Source of the DNA: Nocardia terrae
GTDB taxonomy: Bacteria > Actinomycetota > Actinomycetes > Mycobacteriales > Mycobacteriaceae
NCBI RefSeq assembly: GCF_009760405.1
Contig: NZ_WRPP01000009.1
Location: forward strand, 186,001 to 250,000
DNA: 64,000 nucleotides
Reading direction: 5' to 3'
This document shows, piece after piece, positions 35,402 to 43,288 of this stretch. How positions within the stretch are numbered: the stretch's first letter is position 1; every line of letters starts with the position of its first letter. The notes under the pieces were generated by a model. The model ran no database searches and was not told where the DNA came from. It was given only the letters and a program-made list of their open reading frames with translations. The position numbers and the translations under genes are program-made.

Positions 35402-36112
35402 TCACGGATGGTGGGTGAGGGTGTACCAGAGCAGTGCGAGGGTGCCGAGGGCGAAGATGGGCACCAGCACCATGGTCTCGATCTTGTTGCCGGTGCGGTC
35501 GATGATCGGGACGCGGGTGCGGATCTGCAGGGGCCACAGCAGCCGGCAGCCGCGGTCGGTGAGGCAGTCGCCGATGAGGTGGGCGAGCGCGCCGAGTCCG
35601 ACGGAGAAGGGCAGCCAGAGGGGTTTGTCGCTGATCCAGTGGTCGATGGCGAAGGTGCCGCAGACGGCGAGCAGGACGACGGTGCCCCAGGCTTTGACGC
35701 CTTCGCCGTTGGGGGCGAAGTTGAGGGCGCGGATGGCCAGGGCGAGCAGGAAGAAGACGAGCCCGAGGGTGAACCAGCGGCCGAGCAGGTGTTCGCCGGC
35801 CCAGGTGCCGTAGGTGACGGCGGCGACGAAGGCGAAGGAGTGGGTGGCGTGGCGGTGCCCGCCGGAGACCTTGGAGATGATTTTGCACGCGATGTGCGAA
35901 ACCGGTCCCAGCACATGCGAAATGGTGCCGTTGGGGTGGTCGGCGTCGGGGAGGAGCGCGGCGCCCGCGGTGAGGAAGGTGCCCATCACCAGATCGACGG
36001 AGCCGATGGCCCCGGATTGCACTGCGGGAAAGGTCAAGACGGTGAACGGTAGCGCCGCGGCCGCCGCCGACCAGGCGAGCGCGCCGCTGGTCGCATGTGA
36101 ATGTCCTAGCAC
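35402..36112 (-). CDS. YdjM-like metal-dependent membrane hydrolase
   Basis: 236 residues, five to six membrane helices. Metal-binding candidates are LLPDADHPNG, HRHATHSF and ALAHLIGDCLT, which match the YdjM/LexA-regulated inner-membrane hydrolase family. The GTG start is the only one ahead of MLGHSHATSG-like family sequence. The substrate is unknown; the family is often annotated only as metal-dependent hydrolase. It stands as a single gene 74 bp upstream of the PRTase. Confidence 0.82.
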   Translation of the reverse strand: MLGHSHATSGALAWSAAAAALPFTVLTFPAVQSGAIGSVDLVMGTFLTAGAALLPDADHPNGTISHVLGPVSHIACKIISKVSGGHRHATHSFAFVAAVTYGTWAGEHLLGRWFTLGLVFFLLALAIRALNFAPNGEGVKAWGTVVLLAVCGTFAIDHWISDKPLWLPFSVGLGALAHLIGDCLTDRGCRLLWPLQIRTRVPIIDRTGNKIETMVLVPIFALGTLALLWYTLTHHP

Positions 36113-36371
36113 CGCTTGAAGGTTAGCGGATCTGACCGACAGCTCTTTCAGGTCTTGTGGTGGGCCGAGGTGGGTTGCAGGGCAGGTGATTCCGCTGGGC
36201 AGACCGGTCTGTTCGTGAATTGGTCATGGGGGCAACATGATTCGCTGTCCCGGGTGTCCGTGCCAGTGCCGGAGTGTGTTCCGCGTCGCTTTCGGGGTGC
36301 CCGTATGCCCGGGGTCCGGGCCCTGAAATAGTCTCGGAGCGATTGCGCTTTCCGCTCAGAGAGGAACGGAC

Positions 36372-37118
36372 ATGTCGGTAGCGTCCGCGGTGAAGGATCA
36401 GATCCAGCAGATCGGTGGGGGATTCATGTTCTCCCGGGAAGCGAGAGCCTTCTCCGACGGCACCGGCGTTCCGGGGTTCCTGCCCGGCTACACGCGTGGG
36501 CGCGGTGGTGTGCTGGGTGAGGTCGACGCGGATGTGGTGGCCTCGGCTTTCGGTTTCTTCCGGCCCGATACGGTGCGTGCGGCGTGGGAGGCCACGGCCT
36601 CGATTCCGGCCGAGGCGGCCGCGCTGGGCTATCTGAAGGTCTGTCAGGATTTCGGTCGCCGCAAGCTGGCCGGTTTCGAGGACGCCGGGCGGTTGGCCGA
36701 GCTGCTGGAGCCGGTGGTGGCGGCCGCGAATCCGGTCGGTGCGCCACTGTTCGCGGGTTGGCGGGCGTTGCCTCGGGCGGAGGATGCGCCGGGGCTGGTG
36801 CTGCAGCTGATCCACATCCTGCGGGAGTTGCGTGGCGGCCTGCATCTGGTCGGTGTGCTGGGCAGTGGCCTGACGCCGTTGCAGGCGGTGCTGATCGCGG
36901 GTTCGCCGCTCGAGTCCGGTGATCAGCACGCGCGTAGTTTCGGCTGGCCGGAGCCGTTCGACGAGATCAACGCGGAGTTGAAAGGCCGTTGGATGCAGGC
37001 GGAGTCGATCACCGATGACCTGATCGCCCCGGCGTTCGCGGCGCTCGACGACAAGGAGGGCGACGAACTGGTGAGGCTGCTGGATGCCTGCCGCGCGGCG
37101 GTGTTCGGCGGCCGCTGA
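36372..37118 (+). CDS. SCO6745 family protein
   Basis: 248-residue all-helical actinobacterial protein of unknown function. The diagnostic segment is GRGGVLGEVDADVVASAFGFF, followed by VRAAWE and PAEAAALGYLKVCQDFGRR, which match the SCO6745-type family. No catalytic motif or metal ligand is evident; a small-molecule binding or regulatory role is possible. The ATG follows AGAGAGGAACGGAC. An 11-bp-stem terminator lies directly downstream. Confidence 0.85.
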   Translation: MSVASAVKDQIQQIGGGFMFSREARAFSDGTGVPGFLPGYTRGRGGVLGEVDADVVASAFGFFRPDTVRAAWEATASIPAEAAALGYLKVCQDFGRRKLAGFEDAGRLAELLEPVVAAANPVGAPLFAGWRALPRAEDAPGLVLQLIHILRELRGGLHLVGVLGSGLTPLQAVLIAGSPLESGDQHARSFGWPEPFDEINAELKGRWMQAESITDDLIAPAFAALDDKEGDELVRLLDACRAAVFGGR

Positions 37119-37125
37119 GCATCGC

Positions 37126-37152
37126 TCCGGGTGGGCTCGGCGCCCACCCGGA
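37126..37152. terminator. Bidirectional terminator
   Basis: TCCGGGTGGGC pairs perfectly with GCCCACCCGGA (11 bp) around a 5-nt loop, between the convergent genes ending at 37118 and 37160. Confidence 0.85.
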
Positions 37153-37159
37153 ATCCTGT

Positions 37160-38023
37160 TCAGCGGTGCAGGAATTCGAGGGTGACGCGTTCGAAGGCTT
37201 CCTTGGCCTCGTACATCACCCAGTGCCCGCACTTGGGGAACACGTGCAGTTCGGCGTTGGGGATCTGGCGCAGCGGGATGAGCGCCATGTCGGTGGGGCA
37301 CTGGCGGTCGTCGGCGCCCCAGGTCATCAGGACCGGGCTCTTGACCTTGTGCAGCATGGACCAGTAGGGCGGGGTGGGGGAGTTCTCGAGGAACTGCTGT
37401 TGCAGGGCAAGGGCTTCGGAGCCGTACATGGCTTTGAGGCTGGCCTGGGCGGCGGGGTCGATCGCGGCTTGCCAGCGTTCTTCGACGAGCTCGTCGGTGA
37501 TCATCTTGGGGTCGTAGATCATGCAGCGCAGCCAGCGCTCGAGGCCCTCGCGGGTGGGGTTGTCGGCGAACTCGGACAGCAGGCGGGTGCCTTCGCTGGG
37601 GTTGGGGGCGAGCAGGCTGTGCCCGACGCCGCCGATGGCCACGACCTTCTCCACCCGTTGCGGATGCTGCAGGGCGGCCATGACCGCGACCACGCCGCCC
37701 ATGGAGTTGCCGATGATGGCGGCGGAGTCGAGGTGCAGGGCGTCGAGGAAGCGGATGACGGAGTCGACGGCGGTCAGGACCGGGTGGCCCGGGACCGGGT
37801 CGCTGACTCCGAAGCCGGGGAATTCGAGGACGTAGCAGTGGAAGTGGTCGGCGTAGAAGCCGAGGTTGCCGCGGAAGTTGCGCCAGCCGTTGACGCCGAT
37901 TCCGGAGCCGTGCAGGAGAATCAGGGGTGGGCCGTCGCCGGCCTCGTGGTAGCGCAGTACGCCTTTGTCGGTGGCGATTTCGCGTCGGGTGTTCTCGTAG
38001 GTGACATCCACGCCCTCCAACAT
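37160..38023 (-). CDS. Alpha/beta hydrolase, C-C bond hydrolase type
   Basis: 287-residue alpha/beta hydrolase. The nucleophile elbow GNSMGG and the strand ILLHGSGIGVNGWRNF resemble meta-cleavage-product hydrolases (MhpC/BphD/HsaD). Asp is in TWGADDRQCP and the catalytic His in KCGHWVMYEAKEAF. In actinobacteria such enzymes act on ring-cleavage products of aromatic compounds or sterols, but no ring-cleavage dioxygenase lies nearby, so the substrate is open. The ATG at 38023 is only 14 bp from the divergent mmuM start. Confidence 0.85.
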   Translation of the reverse strand: MLEGVDVTYENTRREIATDKGVLRYHEAGDGPPLILLHGSGIGVNGWRNFRGNLGFYADHFHCYVLEFPGFGVSDPVPGHPVLTAVDSVIRFLDALHLDSAAIIGNSMGGVVAVMAALQHPQRVEKVVAIGGVGHSLLAPNPSEGTRLLSEFADNPTREGLERWLRCMIYDPKMITDELVEERWQAAIDPAAQASLKAMYGSEALALQQQFLENSPTPPYWSMLHKVKSPVLMTWGADDRQCPTDMALIPLRQIPNAELHVFPKCGHWVMYEAKEAFERVTLEFLHR

Positions 38024-38037
38024 AGAACAGGTTTCAG

Positions 38038-38907
38038 TTGCTGATCTCCGATGGTGGGCTGGCCACCGAACTCGAGGCGCGCGGGCACGATCTGTCCGAC
38101 GCGTTGTGGTCGGCGCGGCTGCTGCTGGACGCGCCCGAGGAGATCCGGGCGGTGCATGCCGCCTACTTCCGGGCCGGGGCGATGATCGCCACCACGGCCA
38201 GCTATCAAGCCTCGTTCGAGGGCTTCGAGGCCCGGGGAATCGACAGGGCGCAGGGTGTGCGGCTGCTGCGGCGCGGCGTCGAGCTGGCGCGCGCGGCCCG
38301 AGAGGAATTCGAGGACGGTCGTCGGCGCTGGGTCGCGGCCTCGATCGGCCCCTACGGTGCGGCCCTGGCCGACGGCTCGGAATACCGTGGCCGCTACGGG
38401 CTTTCGATCGCGCAGTTGAAGCGCTGGCATCTGCCGCGGCTGAGCGTGCTGGCCGAGTCGGGCGCGGATGTGCTCGCGCTGGAGACGATTCCGGATATCG
38501 ACGAGGCCGAGGCGTTGGCGGGGCTGCTCGACGGCAGTGGCGTGCCCGCGTGGCTGAGCTTCACCATCGACGGCTCGCGGACCCGGGCCGGGCAGCCGTT
38601 GCGTGCGGCGTTCGCGATCGCCGCGCAGGTGCCGGAGATCGTGGCGGTGGGTGTGAACTGCTGCGCGCCCGCCGATGTCGCGGCGGCGGTGCGCTTGGCG
38701 CGGGAGGTTAGCGGCAAACCGGTCATCGTGTACCCGAACAGCGGGGAGGGCTGGGATGCCGATCGGTGCTGCTGGACGGGGGAGTCGCGATTCTCGGTGG
38801 GCGAGGTAGGGGAGTGGGCGCGGCTCGGTGCGGCCATCGTGGGCGGGTGCTGCCGGGTGCGGCCCGCCGATATCGAGCGCCTCGCGGCTGCCGTCGCCGT
38901 CGGGTGA
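38038..38907 (+). CDS. mmuM: Homocysteine S-methyltransferase
   Basis: 289-residue cytoplasmic enzyme that transfers a methyl group from S-methylmethionine (or AdoMet) to homocysteine, giving methionine. Zinc ligands are Cys208 (VGVNCCAP) and Cys271/Cys272 (GGCCRVRP). The N-terminal DGGLATELEARG is the family start. The TTG at 38038 must be used, because an in-frame TAG lies at 38023-38025 with no other start between. Divergent from the hydrolase gene with almost no promoter space. Confidence 0.9.
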   Translation: MLISDGGLATELEARGHDLSDALWSARLLLDAPEEIRAVHAAYFRAGAMIATTASYQASFEGFEARGIDRAQGVRLLRRGVELARAAREEFEDGRRRWVAASIGPYGAALADGSEYRGRYGLSIAQLKRWHLPRLSVLAESGADVLALETIPDIDEAEALAGLLDGSGVPAWLSFTIDGSRTRAGQPLRAAFAIAAQVPEIVAVGVNCCAPADVAAAVRLAREVSGKPVIVYPNSGEGWDADRCCWTGESRFSVGEVGEWARLGAAIVGGCCRVRPADIERLAAAVAVG

Positions 38908-38954
38908 GTCGGCAGATCGCCCGGTCATCGCTGCAATTAATAAACACATGCAGA

Positions 38955-38966
38955 CATGCGCATGTA
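38955..38966. promoter_or_regulatory. Palindrome upstream of metal ATPase
   Basis: ACATGCGCATGT is a perfect 12-bp palindrome, with a further ACATG 8 bp before it (38946), in an AT-richer stretch 20 bp before the ATPase start codon. It has the look of an ArsR/SmtB-type metal-sensor operator. No such sensor gene lies beside it. Confidence 0.45.
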
Positions 38967-38986
38967 TCTAAGTTATTCTCGCGTGT

Positions 38987-41011
38987 ATGGAGACCACGGC
39001 GAACAACCGGCAAAGCGATGACGAGCACGGCCACGGCCTGCTGAGTCCGCGCGCGGAGATGGCCTTCGCGATCGGATCCGGTGTCACCTACACCGCGGGC
39101 ATGGTGGCGAAATATCTGCTCGACACCCCGGGGTGGGTGGCGACGACGCTGTTTCTGGCCACCTATGTGCTGGGTGGTTTCTTCACCGTCCGCTCGGCGT
39201 ACGAGACGATCCGGCGTGGTCGTTTCGAGGTCGATTTCCTGATGCTGGTCGCCGCGGCCGGTGCCGCGGCGGTGGGCAAGTGGGCCGAGGGGTCGGTGCT
39301 GCTGTTCCTGTTCAGTCTCGGGCACGCGCTCGAGGAGTACGCGATGAGCCGGGCGCGCCGGTCGATCGCGGCGCTCGGTGAGCTGGCGCCGCGCACGGCG
39401 CTGGTGCGCCGCGGTCCGGATCGGGTCGAGGAGATCGAGGTGGCGGCGCTGCGGGTCGGGGATACCGTTGTGGTGCTGCCGAATTCGCGGTTGAGTGCCG
39501 ACGGGATCGTGGTGGCCGGGGTGAGCGCCATCGACGAGTCGTCGGTGACCGGGGAGAGCATGCCGGTGGAGAAGGCGGCGGTCGCCGATGTCGAGGCGGC
39601 GCTCGCGGGCCGGTCGCCGGTGTCGGAGGCGCATCGGGTGTTCGCGGGCACGCTCAATGGTTCGGGTGCGCTGGAGGTGCGGGTGACCTCTCGCGCCGAG
39701 GATTCGACGCTGGCGCGGGTGATCGCCATGGTGCGTGACGCCGATACCCAGAAGTCGCCGACGCAGCGGTTCATCGATCGGTTCCAGCTGGTGTATGTGC
39801 CGGCGGTGATCATCGGTGTGGTCGCCGTGATCGGGTTCGGGGTGCTGGCGTTGTCGGAGCCGTTCGCGGACAGCTTCTATCGCGGCATGGTGGTGCTGGT
39901 CGCGGCCAGCCCGTGCGCGCTGGCGATCGCGACCCCGAGTGCGGTGCTCGCGGGTGTGGCGCGCGCGGCGCAGGCGGGTGTGCTGGCCAAGGGCGGTGGC
40001 CCGCTGGAGTCGCTGGGCCGGGTGCGTTCGATCGCCTTCGACAAGACGGGCACGCTGACCTGGGGTCAGCCGCGTGTCACCGAGGTGGTGCCGGTGCGGG
40101 AGGGGGTGCGTGAGCAGCTGGTCACGACGGTGGTGGCGGTGGAATCCTTCAGCGATCACCCCCTGGCGGCCGCGATCACCCGTGATCTGGTGCAGCAGGT
40201 ACCTGCGGAGGCGGAAAGCACTGCGACGGAGGTGAATTCGGTGACCGGCCGGGGCGTGACGGCGTTGGTGGACGGGCGGCCGGTGGAGATCGGCAACCTG
40301 CGGATGTTCGACGAGCTGGACCCCTTCGGGGTGCCCGAGGATATCGCCGCGACGGTCGATCATCTGCATCGGCTGGGCCGCACGACCATGATCGTGCGCG
40401 ACGGTGGCGCGTACCTGGGTGTCATCGGGGTGATGGATACACCGCGTGCGGAGGCCGCGCCGGTGATCGCGCAGCTGCGTGCGTTGGGTGTCGCCGATAT
40501 GGTCGTCATCTCCGGTGACAATCAGCGGGTGGCCGACGCGGTCGCCGAGGGTCTGGGTCTCGATGGTGCGCACGGTGGGCTGTTGCCCGAGGACAAGGTG
40601 TCGATGATCGCGCGGCTGAATGCGCGCGGCGGTACGGCGATGGTCGGTGACGGGGTGAACGATGCTCCCGCCATGGTGAATTCCTCGGTCGGTATCGCGA
40701 TGGGCGCGAGTGGTTCCGCGGTGGCGCTGGAGACCGCGGATGTGGCGTTGATGACCGATGACATCGGCCGGTTGCCGTTCGCGGTGGCGTTGAGCCGTCG
40801 CACGGCGGCCGTCATTCGCCAGAACCTGACGGTGGCGTTGGTGATCGTGGCGGGTCTGGTGCCCGCGACGCTGCTGGGGCTGCCGATCGGGCCCGCGGTG
40901 TTCATTCACGAGGGTTCGACGCTGCTGGTGGTGGCGAACGCGTTGCGGCTGCTGCGCTTCCGCCGGGGTGGCGAGCATGCGGGGATCGCGCACGAGACGC
41001 GTCCGGCCTGA
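38987..41011 (+). CDS. P1B-4-type metal-transporting ATPase
   Basis: 674-residue P-type ATPase exporting a transition metal, probably Co2+, Fe2+ or Zn2+. Motifs: TGES in the actuator domain, SPC at residues 308-310 in the transmembrane metal site, the phosphorylated Asp352 in DKTGTLT, SDHPLA (the HP locus), GDGVNDAP, and HEGST starting at His641 in the last helices. SPC with HExST and no N-terminal metal-binding domain defines subgroup P1B-4 (CtpD/CtpJ, CoaT). The first 15 residues hold a small His/Asp cluster (DDEHGHG). A GC-rich hairpin follows. The metal itself is inferred. Confidence 0.9.
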   Translation: METTANNRQSDDEHGHGLLSPRAEMAFAIGSGVTYTAGMVAKYLLDTPGWVATTLFLATYVLGGFFTVRSAYETIRRGRFEVDFLMLVAAAGAAAVGKWAEGSVLLFLFSLGHALEEYAMSRARRSIAALGELAPRTALVRRGPDRVEEIEVAALRVGDTVVVLPNSRLSADGIVVAGVSAIDESSVTGESMPVEKAAVADVEAALAGRSPVSEAHRVFAGTLNGSGALEVRVTSRAEDSTLARVIAMVRDADTQKSPTQRFIDRFQLVYVPAVIIGVVAVIGFGVLALSEPFADSFYRGMVVLVAASPCALAIATPSAVLAGVARAAQAGVLAKGGGPLESLGRVRSIAFDKTGTLTWGQPRVTEVVPVREGVREQLVTTVVAVESFSDHPLAAAITRDLVQQVPAEAESTATEVNSVTGRGVTALVDGRPVEIGNLRMFDELDPFGVPEDIAATVDHLHRLGRTTMIVRDGGAYLGVIGVMDTPRAEAAPVIAQLRALGVADMVVISGDNQRVADAVAEGLGLDGAHGGLLPEDKVSMIARLNARGGTAMVGDGVNDAPAMVNSSVGIAMGASGSAVALETADVALMTDDIGRLPFAVALSRRTAAVIRQNLTVALVIVAGLVPATLLGLPIGPAVFIHEGSTLLVVANALRLLRFRRGGEHAGIAHETRPA

Positions 41012-41022
41012 CCCCAGCCATC

Positions 41023-41054
41023 GCGCCGGGTACTCCTGGAGGGGTTCCCGGCGC
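41023..41054 (+). terminator. Hairpin after metal ATPase
   Basis: GCGCCGGG pairs with CCCGGCGC, extended by further pairs across two mismatches around TGGAG. It separates the ATPase from the redox module. Confidence 0.6.
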
Positions 41055-41171
41055 ATTCGCAGCATTCGGGTCATTGCTTCACAGCGTGCTCACAGCGGCA
41101 GTTCGCATCCTGGATTTCACACCTCCCGGGAGCCGAGACGGCTTCCGGTGAACTCTCGAACAGGATCTGCA

Positions 41172-41432
41172 ATGCCGTCGTCACTTCCGAGTCTGCGGGC
41201 CGGGCGCTCCGCGACCGTCGCCTTGCTCGCCGTGACCGCGGCGGGCACCCTCACCGCCACCACGCTGGCTTACCTCGATGCCCATGGCAGCGGATCCAGC
41301 GGCGGGGCAACCCAATCCACCGATCAGGGCAGCACTGTCACCTCGGACGGCACCGCCGCGAACGCCGTCACTCCGGTGCCGACGCTGAGTCCGGGTTCGG
41401 GTCGCAGTCACGCCCGATCGAGCGGCTCATGA
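41172..41432 (+). CDS. Small membrane-anchored protein of redox module
   Basis: 86 residues: a basic N-terminus, one hydrophobic segment (residues about 13-35), then an extracytoplasmic Ser/Gly/Thr-rich tail. The tail contains SSGGATQST (residues 42-50). That resembles, but does not fully match, the (S/T)GAT-x-(S/T) flavinylation sites of NqrC/RnfG, where ApbE attaches FMN to the Thr; Thr47 would be the acceptor. Its stop overlaps the apbE ATG by four bases, so the two are coupled. In related actinobacterial clusters an FMN_bind protein usually occupies this position. Function is inferred from place and motif. Confidence 0.65.
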   Translation: MPSSLPSLRAGRSATVALLAVTAAGTLTATTLAYLDAHGSGSSGGATQSTDQGSTVTSDGTAANAVTPVPTLSPGSGRSHARSSGS

Positions 41433-42565
41433 CCGCGGCTGTTTCGGCGGTCGAATGGCCGGTGTGGAGCACGACGGCGCGTGTGGTGGTCACCGACTCG
41501 GCGGCCTCGGCTTCCGCTCGTGCCCTGGTCCGGGCGCATCTGGCGGAGGTCGACGCGGCGTGCAGTCGCTTCCGCGCGGATTCGGAGGTCAGCCGTCTGG
41601 CCCGCGCCGACGGCAAACCGGTGCACGTGAGCGCCCTGCTGGCCGAGCATGTGCGTGCGGCGTTGTCAGCGGCCCGCGATACCGGCGGCGACGTGGATCC
41701 CACGGTCGGTGCCGCGATGATCGGGCTGGGATACGACCGCGATTTCGGGTTGCTGCTGCCCGCCCGGTCGGGCCGGGAAGCACGAGAGTCGGACGCGCGC
41801 ACCCGGGTTGAGGCCGCCGACGTCGCGTTCGGCACCGGTGAGACGGCCGCTGCACCCCAAGCCGACGGCGCAACCTCGGATTCGCCCGCGCTGGTGGCGG
41901 GAACCGGGGTGGCTGCCGAAGTGGCCGGGGGCTGGAGCGCAGTCCCGGAATCCCGGCGCAGCGAGACACGGGTGGCGATCGCCGCGCGGGTGGACTGGAC
42001 CGCGGTCAGCCTCGAAGGTCAGCTCTTGTGTGTGCCCGCCGGGGTGCTGCTGGATCTGGGTGCGACCGCGAAAGCTCTGGCCGCCGACGTGTGCGCGCAC
42101 CGGGTCGCCGCACGTCTGGGCTGCGGTGTGCTGGTGAGCCTGGGCGGTGATATCGCGACCGCGGGTGCGGCGCCGGATGGCGGATGGCAGGTGCTCGTGG
42201 AGGATCGTCCCGGTGAACCTCGTTCGCGGGTAGCGCTTCCCGCGGGTGCGGGCCTGGCCACGTCGAGCACGTTGCGGCGGCGGTGGTGGCGTGGCGGGTC
42301 GGTGGTGCATCACATCGTCGATCCGCGTACCGGGGTGGCCGCCGACCCGGAGTGGCGGACCGTATCGGTGGCCGCGTCGAGTTGTCTGGCAGCCAATACC
42401 GCCGCGACTGCCGCGATCGTCCGCGGTCGTGACGCGTTGACGGGTCTGCGCGCGGGTGGACTACCCGCGCGGCTGGTACGGCGCGACGGTGCGGTGGTGG
42501 TTCTGGGCGGCTGGCCCGAATCCGACCTCGCCGCCGAGGACAAGCGCGAATTCGATTCGATATGA
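41429..42565 (+). CDS. apbE: FAD:protein FMN transferase (ApbE)
   Basis: 378-residue flavin transferase, which attaches FMN from FAD to Ser/Thr of target redox proteins. Core motifs: DLGATAKALAAD at 209-220, LVSLGGDIATAG, HHIVDPRTG at 294-302, and SCLAANTAATAA near 318-329. In that last motif the usual metal-binding Asp is Asn323. A polar insert of about 70 residues (112-182) interrupts the fold and is unlike standard ApbE. No signal peptide is visible, so it may act in the cytoplasm. It overlaps the small membrane protein by four bases. Confidence 0.88.
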   Translation: MTAAVSAVEWPVWSTTARVVVTDSAASASARALVRAHLAEVDAACSRFRADSEVSRLARADGKPVHVSALLAEHVRAALSAARDTGGDVDPTVGAAMIGLGYDRDFGLLLPARSGREARESDARTRVEAADVAFGTGETAAAPQADGATSDSPALVAGTGVAAEVAGGWSAVPESRRSETRVAIAARVDWTAVSLEGQLLCVPAGVLLDLGATAKALAADVCAHRVAARLGCGVLVSLGGDIATAGAAPDGGWQVLVEDRPGEPRSRVALPAGAGLATSSTLRRRWWRGGSVVHHIVDPRTGVAADPEWRTVSVAASSCLAANTAATAAIVRGRDALTGLRAGGLPARLVRRDGAVVVLGGWPESDLAAEDKREFDSI

Positions 42566-42578
42566 ACGGAGCCCAATC

Positions 42579-42710
42579 ATGAACCGGCCGAACCGATTCG
42601 AGCCGACGCCACCACGATCGGCATGCGGCCGGGTGAGGCGATCGGCATCCCGGCGGATGGACCACCGCCGTAGAGCGGATGTGTCCGTGCGAGGGGACGG
42701 TGAGCGGTAA
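42579..42710 (+). CDS. Possible small Arg-rich protein
   Basis: 43-codon frame starting ATG in front of a moderately placed GGAG. Arg-rich, no family. Its stop overlaps the ATG of the membrane-protein gene (TAATG), so it could serve as a translation-coupling leader. Low confidence. Confidence 0.3.
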   Translation: MNRPNRFEPTPPRSACGRVRRSASRRMDHRRRADVSVRGDGER

Positions 42711-43288
42711 TGGGTCAGGCCGGTTTCGACGAAGCGATGTGGGCGTTCGGGCGGGGCACCGGAATCACGGCGCTGGTGTTGTTGACGGTGGCGGTGGTGG
42801 CGGGTGTCGTCGCGCGCTCGGGTCGTGCGGTGGTGTTGCCGCGCACGGGGATCGCGATCTTCCATCGCGGGGCGGCGTTGACGGCGACCGCGCTGGTGGC
42901 GCTGCATGTGGGCAGCCTGCTGCTGGATCCGTGGGCGCAGTTGCGGCTGGTGGATGTGGTGGTGCCGTTCGCGGGCTCGTATCGGCCGGTGTGGGTGGGG
43001 TTCGGGACGGTGGCGGTGGATCTGTTGGCGGCGGTGACGGTTTCGGGGTTACTGCGGCATCGGATCGGGCCGGGCGCGTTCCGGGCGGTGCATTGGGCGA
43101 CCTACGGGTTGTGGCCGGTCGCGCTGGTGCACGTGCTGGGTGCGGGGACCGACTCGTTCCGGCCGTGGCTGCTGGCGGTGCTGGTGGTGTGCGCAGGGGC
43201 GGTGGCGGCCGTGGTGGGGTGGCGGATCAGCCGCGGCTTCACCGAGATCGGCGCTGTCGGGAACGTGGCAGGGCGGGTGCTCGGATGA
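42710..43288 (+). CDS. Ferric-reductase-like heme b membrane protein
   Basis: 192 residues with about five to six membrane helices, matching the ferric-reductase-like transmembrane domain. Four candidate heme ligands are visible: His52 (FHRGAA), His66 (LHVG), His128 (VHWATYG) and His141 (LVHVLGAG). Paired histidines on two helices fit one or two b hemes crossing the membrane. No FAD/NAD domain is fused, unlike true ferric reductases; the NuoF-like gene that overlaps its stop could supply that role. It would pass electrons across the membrane. Confidence 0.82.
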   Translation: MGQAGFDEAMWAFGRGTGITALVLLTVAVVAGVVARSGRAVVLPRTGIAIFHRGAALTATALVALHVGSLLLDPWAQLRLVDVVVPFAGSYRPVWVGFGTVAVDLLAAVTVSGLLRHRIGPGAFRAVHWATYGLWPVALVHVLGAGTDSFRPWLLAVLVVCAGAVAAVVGWRISRGFTEIGAVGNVAGRVLG

